Origin: Cyanobacteriota bacterium
GTDB taxonomy: Bacteria > Cyanobacteriota > Cyanobacteriia > Phormidesmidales > Phormidesmidaceae
NCBI GenBank assembly: GCA_027619675.1
Contig: JAQCHG010000196.1
Location: forward strand, 1 to 5,033
Direction: 5' to 3'
Length of the DNA: 5,033 nucleotides
Position numbers and translations under genes: made by a program. Shown piece by piece: positions 1 to 5,033 of this stretch; within the stretch, counting starts at the first letter, position 1, and each line of letters starts with the position of its first letter. Below the pieces are notes generated by a model. It was given only the letters and a program-made list of their open reading frames with translations, was not told the DNA's origin and searched no databases.

Positions 1-2298
1 GTCTTGGGATTCCTCTAGCACCCGCAGCCGTTGCAGGGCGGTGTCACTGCGGGTGCCGCTCATCAGCAGGCAGAAGGATTGATCGGCCCCCCGCCCCACC
101 CGGCCCCGCAGTTGGTGCAGTTGCGACAGGCCAAACCGCTCCGCATGTTCAATCAGCATGACGCTGGCGTTGGGCACATCCACCCCCACCTCCACCACCG
201 TGGTGGAGACGAGGATGTGGGTGTGGCGATCGCGAAAGGCGGTAATGGCGGCGTCCTTGTCCGCCGAGGTCATGCGCCCATGCAGCAGTCCTACCGTGAA
301 CTCCGGGAAGATCGCCTCCTGGAGCCGCTGGTGCTCGTCAATGGCGGATTTGAGGTCCAGTTTTTCCGATTCCTCCACCAGGGGCAGCACGATGTAGGTT
401 TGGCGACCCTGGACGATTTCCCGGCGGATCAGGTCGTAGGCGTGGGTGCGATCGCGCCCCGTCAGCAGGGTGGTTTGGATGGCCTTGCGCCCCGGCGGCA
501 GTTCGTCAATCTGGCTCACCTCCAGGTCCCCATGCAGGGTCAGGGCCAGGGTACGGGGGATGGGGGTGGCGGTGAGGGTGAGGACATGGGGATTTTCCCC
601 TTTGCGCTGGAGCCGTGCCCGCTGCTGCACTCCAAAGCGGTGCTGCTCGTCGATCGCCACCAGCCCCAGGGCTTGGAACTGCACCGGATCTTCAATCAGG
701 GCATGGGTGCCCACCAGCAGCGGCAGTTGGCCCGTCGCCAGTTGGCCCAGTAGCTCCCGCCGTTTGGCGGCGCGGGTGGAGCCCGTCAGCAACTCCACTG
801 GCAACCCCAGGGCGTTAAACCAGCCCACCAGTTTGCGGTAATGCTGCTCCGCCAGCACCTCCGTTGGGGCCATCAGGGCGGCCTGGTACCCCGCTTGGAT
901 GGCCGCTAGAATCGCCACCACTGCCACCACGGTTTTCCCGGAGCCCACATCCCCCTGCACTAGGCGATTCATCGGCGTCGAGGCTTGCAGATCGGTGAGA
1001 ATCTCATTCACCACCCGCTGCTGCGCCCCGGTGAGTTGAAAGGGCAAGGTTTGGTAAAACTGGTCGATGAGTTGCCCCGTGGGGGGTAGGACGATCGCCG
1101 TTTGCTGTTGGCGCTGCTGGTGCCGCCGTCGCAACAGCCCCAGTTGCAGGTAGAAAAATTCATCAAACACCAGCCGTTTGCGGGCTTGGGCTAAATCCTC
1201 TTCCGTACCGGGGAAATGAATGTGGGCGATCGCCACAGGTAGTTCAATCAAGTCGTGGCCCTGGCGCATCTGGGCGGGCAACGGATCCGCCAAGGCCACC
1301 GCCGCTGGCAGGGCAGCGGTCACCGCCTTGCGAATCAGATAGGCGGGCACCCCTTCCGTGAGGGGATAAACGGGCACAATTCGCCCAATCAAGGGGGATT
1401 CCACTTCGCCGCTGTCGGTGTCCAGCACCTCCAACTCGGGGCTGTCGAGGGTGATGCCGTACTGGTTTTTCTTCACCAGGCCCGAAGCCGCCACTAGCGC
1501 GCCGACTGGGTACTGCTTTTGCTGCCCCTTTTGCCAAGCCACGTTACGGAATCGCTTCCCCGGCCAGAATTTGGTCAGGCGAATCTGGCCGCTGCCATCC
1601 ACCAACACCAGTTCTTGCAGGGTCAAGTTGGGATTTTTGGGGCTGCTGAAGCAGGTGGACCGCTTCACCTTGCCCACCAGGGTTACCGTTTCCCCCGGTC
1701 GCAGATCGCGAATTGCCACTTGCTGGGCGTAGTTGATGTAGTCGCGGGGATAGTAATGCAGCAGATCGTGGACCGTCAGCAACCCCAGCTTCGCCAGCCG
1801 CTCTGCATTCTTTGGCCCCATGCCCTTCAGGTAGGTGATGGGCTGATCCAACTCCGGTACCTTGCCTGCACCCGCTCCAGTCGAGACCGTCGGGCCGGAT
1901 TGGGCCGGGGTGATAGAGGGTATAGCGGAAGAACGGCTGCGTTTACCGAGGGGGGTGGCGCGATCGCCCGATCTCGATTCCGCTGGGAGACTGGGGGACT
2001 GCTGCTGCTCCCACTGGCGGCGGCTGTCGTAGAGGGTGCGGCGGGTTTCTGCCACCAGATGTTGACGGGCGGCAAAGCCCAACTCTGGGTAGGTTGCGTA
2101 CTGCTGGGCCAGCGATCGCCACCGCGCCCGTTCCGCTGCTGCGAGGGGAGTGGGGGGGTGGCTGAGGCGATCGCGCAAAAACTCGCTGAACCGCTGCTGA
2201 TGGCCTTCTAAATCGTTAAAACCCCGCTCAGCCTCCACCGTCAGCGCCTTTTGCAGGCGATCCCAATCCAACTGGGGTGGGGTGGACGGCTCAGTCAT
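1..2298 (-). CDS. recG: ATP-dependent DNA helicase RecG (3' end cut by window edge)
   Basis: RecG is a cytoplasmic superfamily 2 double-stranded DNA translocase that remodels stalled forks, R-loops and Holliday junctions. The frame stays open for 766 codons from ATG at 2298 to the window edge. Residues 1-152 are an N-terminal extension: a charged helical part, then a Pro/Ser-rich linker at about 100-150. PITYLKGMGPKNAERL at 153 opens the wedge/OB region that grips branched DNA. Helicase motifs are all present: LTGAQQ (422-427), Walker A GDVGSGKT with K455, APTE (477-480), GTHAL (530-534), Walker B DEQH (550-553), TATPIPR (576-582), VEVGVDVP (702-709) and QLRGRVGR (729-736). Nothing is broken; I infer only the last several tens of residues are missing. 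The start follows the upstream stop by 32 bases with no promoter or clear Shine-Dalgarno in between, so it is probably cotranscribed with the unknown gene. Several upstream codons remain open, including an in-frame TTG, so the start is likely but not proven. Confidence 0.97.
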   Translation of the reverse strand, partial: MTEPSTPPQLDWDRLQKALTVEAERGFNDLEGHQQRFSEFLRDRLSHPPTPLAAAERARWRSLAQQYATYPELGFAARQHLVAETRRTLYDSRRQWEQQQSPSLPAESRSGDRATPLGKRSRSSAIPSITPAQSGPTVSTGAGAGKVPELDQPITYLKGMGPKNAERLAKLGLLTVHDLLHYYPRDYINYAQQVAIRDLRPGETVTLVGKVKRSTCFSSPKNPNLTLQELVLVDGSGQIRLTKFWPGKRFRNVAWQKGQQKQYPVGALVAASGLVKKNQYGITLDSPELEVLDTDSGEVESPLIGRIVPVYPLTEGVPAYLIRKAVTAALPAAVALADPLPAQMRQGHDLIELPVAIAHIHFPGTEEDLAQARKRLVFDEFFYLQLGLLRRRHQQRQQQTAIVLPPTGQLIDQFYQTLPFQLTGAQQRVVNEILTDLQASTPMNRLVQGDVGSGKTVVAVVAILAAIQAGYQAALMAPTEVLAEQHYRKLVGWFNALGLPVELLTGSTRAAKRRELLGQLATGQLPLLVGTHALIEDPVQFQALGLVAIDEQHRFGVQQRARLQRKGENPHVLTLTATPIPRTLALTLHGDLEVSQIDELPPGRKAIQTTLLTGRDRTHAYDLIRREIVQGRQTYIVLPLVEESEKLDLKSAIDEHQRLQEAIFPEFTVGLLHGRMTSADKDAAITAFRDRHTHILVSTTVVEVGVDVPNASVMLIEHAERFGLSQLHQLRGRVGRGADQSFCLLMSGTRSDTALQRLRVLEESQD
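1960..2174. repeat. Cluster of HIP1 palindromes (GCGATCGC)
   Basis: Three HIP1 octamers lie here at 1960, 2112 and 2167, within the N-terminal coding part of recG. Seven others start at 226, 448, 1226, 2878, 3217, 3325 and 4945. Ten copies in about 5 kb is far above chance for an 8-mer and is a known hallmark of many cyanobacterial genomes. None lies in tsf or in the intergenic region; the stretch from 3333 to 4944 has none. Confidence 0.85.
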
Positions 2299-2330
2299 GG
2301 GAGCAGGGGGCAAACGGCCTGGGAATGGTC

Positions 2331-3671
2331 CTAATTGTCCTCATCAAACCAGGTAGACCGCCAGGTGGCTTCCGCCTCTGCCCGCGCTTTTTCCTGCTGA
2401 AGCCGTTGATAACGGCTGCTGAGTTGCTTGAGCCGGGCCAAGGTCTCTTGAATCTTACTGCGGCGCAAAGCGGTCTGGGTATCGGTAAATTCAATATCCC
2501 CCAGCCGTAGATTCAGGGCCACCAGATGGGTCATGGATCGCTCTGGCGCGTCCCCATCGTCCTCTAGGGGATCGCTGAGATCGGCGTCCTCTTCGTCGTC
2601 CTCCGCGTCCTCCTCCTCCAAGCGTTGGCCCACCTCCACGATCACGCTGAGCAGATTTGGGGTGGTGGTGGTGCTCTCCCCAGGATCCGATTCCGCTGCC
2701 GCCGACAGCACCGCCTCCGGCAGGTCCGGCAAAATCTTGGCCCGCTTCAGCAGATAGTTGCCCATATTAGACAGGGTGTGGAGAATAGAGCGGATCTGTC
2801 GCTCCATTAACACATGGCGCTTGGCCAAATGTAGGGGTGAGGGGGGCTCGGCAGGTTGGCGACTGGCCAGGGCTTCGGCGATCGCCGCCATGGCCTGGGG
2901 CGGTAAGGCCCGCAGGGGCTGGGCAGCCTCTGGGCGGCCAGCACCGTCAGCACCGTCAGCAGCATCGGGACCGTTCGCAGCATCCAGATCCCCAGCGGCA
3001 TCGGGAGCTTTGAGATCGGCAGTAGCGTCAGCAGCCTCCAGATCTTCAGCAGCAGCGGGACCGTTCACAGCATCCAGATCCCCAGCGGCATCGGGGCCGT
3101 TGCGATCAGTGGCAGAATTCGGGAAATCGGCGGCATCCGAGGCATCAGCATCGCTGGTGGGGGCCAATTCCCCGGTTCCATCCTCCACATCGGAGGCAGG
3201 GGAGGGCTCAGGCGCGGCGATCGCGTCGAAATCCTCTTCAGGATCGCTGGGTTCAGGCGATTCCCCGAATGCTTCAGCCGCTTCAGCGCCCTCCGACTCC
3301 TCAGGGGCAATGTCCATGGCAGCGGCGATCGCCTCCCGCGCCAAACCATCCTTTGAGTTCAGCAACAAACTCAAAGTGGCTGACACATTGTCCATGTTGA
3401 CCAGGGCTTCAATGTGGGATTGTCCCTGTTTGCCCAGCTTCCGCAGTGCTGCCTGGAGCTTTTCCCGATCCGCCTTGGAGAGGGTTAAAAAAGCTTCGGG
3501 ATAGGTTTGGGTGCAGAGGTGATAGGCCGCCAAGATCAACTGTTGACGCACCGCCGTTCCCAACACTGGCAGATATTGGCCATACAGGCCCTGCAACTTT
3601 TCATCCAAAGCAGCAGTGTTGGCCGCCAGTGCCTTCAGATCCTTTTCAATTTGGTCGAGGCTGCGGGCCAT
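2331..3671 (-). CDS. Conserved-looking protein of unknown function with disordered acidic repeat region
   Basis: I do not recognise a named family. The 446-residue product starts MARSLDQIEKDLKAL and has no signal peptide or membrane segment, so it is probably cytoplasmic. Residues 1-125 look helical and well ordered (for example LYGQYLPVLGTAVRQQLIL at 29-47). Residues 126-255 are Ala/Asp/Glu/Pro-rich, lack aromatics except a few Phe, and contain PDAAGDLDA[V/A]NGP twice, 30 residues apart. Residues 280-325 return to helical, basic sequence (HLAKRHVLMERQIRSILHTL), followed by a second acidic run at 351-376. The end (about 400-437) is rich in Arg, Gln, Leu and Glu and could be a coiled coil, closing with WRSTWFDEDN. 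Ordered ends around a variable middle suggest a scaffold or regulatory protein; that is inference. ATG at 3671 has no clear Shine-Dalgarno and sits 28 bases after a terminator-like hairpin. Position between tsf and recG hints at, but does not establish, a link to translation or DNA repair. Confidence 0.85.
   Translation of the reverse strand: MARSLDQIEKDLKALAANTAALDEKLQGLYGQYLPVLGTAVRQQLILAAYHLCTQTYPEAFLTLSKADREKLQAALRKLGKQGQSHIEALVNMDNVSATLSLLLNSKDGLAREAIAAAMDIAPEESEGAEAAEAFGESPEPSDPEEDFDAIAAPEPSPASDVEDGTGELAPTSDADASDAADFPNSATDRNGPDAAGDLDAVNGPAAAEDLEAADATADLKAPDAAGDLDAANGPDAADGADGAGRPEAAQPLRALPPQAMAAIAEALASRQPAEPPSPLHLAKRHVLMERQIRSILHTLSNMGNYLLKRAKILPDLPEAVLSAAAESDPGESTTTTPNLLSVIVEVGQRLEEEDAEDDEEDADLSDPLEDDGDAPERSMTHLVALNLRLGDIEFTDTQTALRRSKIQETLARLKQLSSRYQRLQQEKARAEAEATWRSTWFDEDN
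2956..3095 (-). repeat. Direct repeat of 50 bases at 90-base spacing inside the unknown gene
   Basis: Positions 2956-3005 and 3046-3095 match at 48 of 50 bases (differences at 2965/3055 and 2976/3066). The offset is exactly 90 bases, so the reading frame is kept and the protein gains a 30-residue unit (residues 193-205 match 223-235). Between the copies lies a more diverged version of the same motif (encoding AAAEDLEAAD). Just beside copy one, CACCGTCAG occurs twice in tandem at 2942-2959. The pattern looks like recent slippage or unequal crossing-over in a region under little sequence constraint. Confidence 0.9.
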
Positions 3672-3699
3672 AGGGAATCAGGGGTGAACAGAGTGGGCT

Positions 3700-3739
3700 A
3701 AAAATAACCATGGGCAGATCACCGAGGTAACCTGCCCAT
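3700..3739 (-). terminator. Rho-independent terminator or attenuator hairpin after tsf
   Basis: On the minus strand ATGGGCAG (3739-3732) pairs perfectly with CTGCCCAT (3717-3710). The stem can extend by GTTAC against GTGAT, giving about 13 pairs closed by a CUCG loop (3726-3723). Two of the extra pairs are G-U and form only in the minus-strand RNA; on the plus strand they are A-C mismatches, which supports a minus-strand role. GGTTATTTTTA follows at once as the U tract. It lies 51 bases after the tsf stop and its end is only 28 bases before the next start codon, so it either ends the rpsB-tsf transcript or controls read-through into the downstream genes. Confidence 0.75.
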
Positions 3740-3760
3740 CCTTGGCTATCCCTATTCAGG

Positions 3761-3778
3761 GCATGGGCTTAACCATGC
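3761..3778 (-). repeat. Small inverted repeat just after the tsf stop
   Basis: GCATGG and CCATGC form a perfect 6-base-pair stem with a 6-base loop, 12 bases downstream of the tsf stop codon. No T tract follows, so it is not a terminator by itself. Its second arm, read GCCCAT on the minus strand (3768-3763), is also exactly complementary to ATGGGC in the first arm of the downstream terminator, so the two hairpins could compete. A role in 3'-end stability is equally possible. Confidence 0.5.
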
Positions 3779-3790
3779 ATCAGGGTGGGG

Positions 3791-4450
3791 CTACTTGAGA
3801 CCCGCTTGAGCTGCCACTTCTTCAGCGAAGTTGCTCTCTTCCTTCTCAATGCCCTCACCCAGCACAAAGCGCTGAAAGCGGCGCACCTGGATGTTTTCCC
3901 CCAGCTTAGCCACCGCCTGCTTCACCAGTTCTTCAACGGTGATGTTTTGGTCCTTGATAAAAGGCTGATCCATCAGGGCCAGTTCTTTTTTGCGCTTTTC
4001 GATCCGCCCCATCACGATTTTCTCGCGGATGTTTTCGGGCTTCCCGGCGAGGTCTTCGCGACCCATTTCGATCGCCTTTTCCTTTTCCAGGTCAGCACCG
4101 GGAATATCGTCGGTCTTGACGTATTCCACATTGGGGCAGGCGGCCACTTGCATGGCGATGTCCCGCACCAAGGTTTTGAACTCATCGCGACGGGCCACAA
4201 AGTCCGTCTCGCAGTTCACTTCCACCAGTACGCCCACGCGGCCCCCGGTGTGGATGTAGCTATCCACCAGCCCTTCAGCGGCCACCCGGCCCTCTTTCTT
4301 GGCGGCGGAAGCAATGCCTTTCTGGCGCAACCATTCGACGGCTTTCTGCATGTCGCCGTCGTTTTCCTTCAGCGCTTTCTTGCAGTCCATCATGCCTGCG
4401 CCCGTTTTGTCGCGCAGTTCCTTTACGACCTTTGCTGAAATTTCTGCCAT
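3791..4450 (-). CDS. tsf: Translation elongation factor Ts
   Basis: EF-Ts is the cytoplasmic guanine-nucleotide exchange factor that releases GDP from EF-Tu during translation elongation. The 219-residue product begins [20 protein letters not shown], the typical start of the UBA-like N-terminal domain (about 1-55), with the conserved MMDCKKAL at 20-27. The core carries [14 protein letters not shown], whose TDFV (82-85) contacts EF-Tu and displaces the Mg2+/nucleotide site in known structures. DQPFIKD (161-167) and the C-terminal [16 protein letters not shown] are also family hallmarks. The length matches the short form seen in cyanobacteria and Thermus and lacks the larger dimerisation and coiled-coil parts of the roughly 283-residue E. 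coli protein. ATG at 4450 is supported by a GAGGG four bases upstream. It follows rpsB by about 50 bases without a terminator, so the two are very likely cotranscribed. Confidence 0.98.
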   Translation of the reverse strand: MAEISAKVVKELRDKTGAGMMDCKKALKENDGDMQKAVEWLRQKGIASAAKKEGRVAAEGLVDSYIHTGGRVGVLVEVNCETDFVARRDEFKTLVRDIAMQVAACPNVEYVKTDDIPGADLEKEKAIEMGREDLAGKPENIREKIVMGRIEKRKKELALMDQPFIKDQNITVEELVKQAVAKLGENIQVRRFQRFVLGEGIEKEESNFAEEVAAQAGLK

Positions 4451-4454
4451 AGTG

Positions 4455-4459
4455 CCCTC
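4455..4459 (-). promoter_or_regulatory. Shine-Dalgarno sequence of tsf
   Basis: GAGGG on the minus strand ends four bases before the ATG at 4450. The spacing is a little short, but it is the only clear Shine-Dalgarno in the window; the starts of the unknown gene and of recG have none. It confirms the tsf start. Confidence 0.6.
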
Positions 4460-4463
4460 GTGG

Positions 4464-4480
4464 CTAACCTTCTAACCTTC
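4464..4480 (-). repeat. Tandem 8-base repeat in the rpsB-tsf spacer
   Basis: On the minus strand GAAGGTTA occurs twice back to back and continues with one further matching G (17 bases). It sits 13 bases upstream of the tsf start, between the rpsB stop and the Shine-Dalgarno. No stem-loop or T tract is present in this spacer, which supports read-through from rpsB. The repeat may be chance or a slippage product; no function is shown. Confidence 0.6.
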
Positions 4481-4500
4481 GTTTTTGACAACAGGTGGGT

Positions 4501-5033
4501 TTACTCTTCCGAGTCGCTGCCGTCGGCAGCAGGGGCATCGTCTTCGTAGTCATACCCCTCATCGGCATCGTCATAGTCGGCGTAGGCATCATCGTCTACG
4601 CGGCCATGGGAGCCTTCGTAGATAGCATCGGCCAACTTTCCTAAGATCAGCTTAATAGAGCGGATCGCATCGTCGTTCGCGGGGATGGGGATGTCCACAT
4701 CGTTGGGATCACAGTTAGTGTCCAGCAGGGAAACGATGGGGATATCCAGCTTTTGACATTCCTGTACGGCGTTGTACTCCCGGCGGGTGTCGATGATCAC
4801 CACCACGTCGGGCAAGCGGCGCATGGTTTTGATGCCGCCCAGGTACTTTTGCAGTTTTTCCAGTTCCCGGCGCAGCACCGCCGCCTCTTTTTTGGGACGC
4901 AGGGCCAGGGCACCCGTCTCCTGCATCCGTTCCAGTTCTTTGAGGCGATCGCAGCGGGTTTTGATGGTGGCCCAGTTGGTCAGCATCCCCCCCAACCAGC
5001 GCTGGTTTACAAAGTTAGCGCCACAGCGAACAG
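4501..5033 (-). CDS. rpsB: 30S ribosomal protein S2 (5' end cut by window edge)
   Basis: S2 binds the 30S subunit between head and body and is needed with S1 for mRNA binding. The last 176 codons are present and the frame is open to the right edge, reading [19 protein letters not shown], the conserved stretch ahead of the central coiled-coil region. The true start is off the window; I estimate about 90-100 residues are missing. [19 protein letters not shown] and the following [14 protein letters not shown] and [14 protein letters not shown] are the classic C-terminal S2 signature. After YEGSHGR the protein ends in a 32-residue tail (4504-4599) in which 16 residues are Asp or Glu and 4 are Tyr. 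It is first in the rpsB-tsf operon. Confidence 0.98.
   Translation of the reverse strand, partial: VRCGANFVNQRWLGGMLTNWATIKTRCDRLKELERMQETGALALRPKKEAAVLRRELEKLQKYLGGIKTMRRLPDVVVIIDTRREYNAVQECQKLDIPIVSLLDTNCDPNDVDIPIPANDDAIRSIKLILGKLADAIYEGSHGRVDDDAYADYDDADEGYDYEDDAPAADGSDSEE

Noticed and set aside
31..753. 240-residue plus-strand open frame
   Set aside because: It lies antisense to the helicase domain of recG, whose motifs are intact, and its His/Gln/Gly-rich product resembles nothing; typical shadow in GC-rich DNA.
1519..2211. 230-residue plus-strand open frame
   Set aside because: Antisense to the N-terminal half of recG with no recognisable domain.
2956..3095. CRISPR-like or mobile repeat
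   Set aside because: The repeat is in frame inside a gene, with only two good copies and no unique spacers, so it is a protein repeat.
2758..3504. 248-residue plus-strand frame rich in Ser and Ala
   Set aside because: It is the complement of the Asp/Ala repeat region of the minus-strand gene, so the composition is a by-product of the GAT/GCC codons there.
3700..3729. Possible promoter overlapping the hairpin (TTACCT, 18 bases, TATTTT on the minus strand)
   Set aside because: The match to a sigma-70 consensus is poor and the -10 candidate coincides with the terminator U tract; not supportable without start-site data.
3785..4438. 217-residue plus-strand frame
   Set aside because: Fully antisense to tsf, which is unmistakable.
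4993..4995. TTG as a start codon for rpsB
   Set aside because: The frame continues upstream with conserved S2 sequence ([11 protein letters not shown]) to the window edge, so this is an internal Leu codon.

Overview
This window is an ordinary stretch of cyanobacterial chromosome carrying four minus-strand genes with almost no spacer, in transcription order rpsB, tsf, an unrecognised gene and recG. The cyanobacterial call rests on ten copies of the palindrome GCGATCGC (HIP1) in 5 kb, a short EF-Ts of 219 residues, and a RecG with a long extra N-terminal region. Base composition is GC-rich. I cannot name a genus.

Layout, right to left (direction of transcription): rpsB (ribosomal protein S2) enters at 5033 without its N-terminus and ends at 4501 with a very acidic tail. 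A 49-51 base spacer with an 8-base tandem repeat and a short Shine-Dalgarno leads to tsf (EF-Ts, 4450-3791). The only real intergenic region, 3672-3790, holds a strong hairpin followed by a T-rich tract (a Rho-independent terminator or attenuator) and a second small hairpin. Next comes a 446-residue protein of unknown function (3671-2331), made of helical ends around a disordered, acidic and repetitive middle. Only 32 bases later recG (2298 to beyond position 1) begins; its last residues lie outside the window.

rpsB and tsf form the usual translation operon. The unknown gene and recG look like a second transcription unit, or a read-through extension of the first if the hairpin acts as an attenuator. 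No stretch over 300 bases lacks a gene. I see no mobile element, CRISPR array, tRNA or rRNA, and no convincing new multi-gene system. The points most worth a second look are the unknown protein with its internal duplication and the four-arm RNA architecture just upstream of it.
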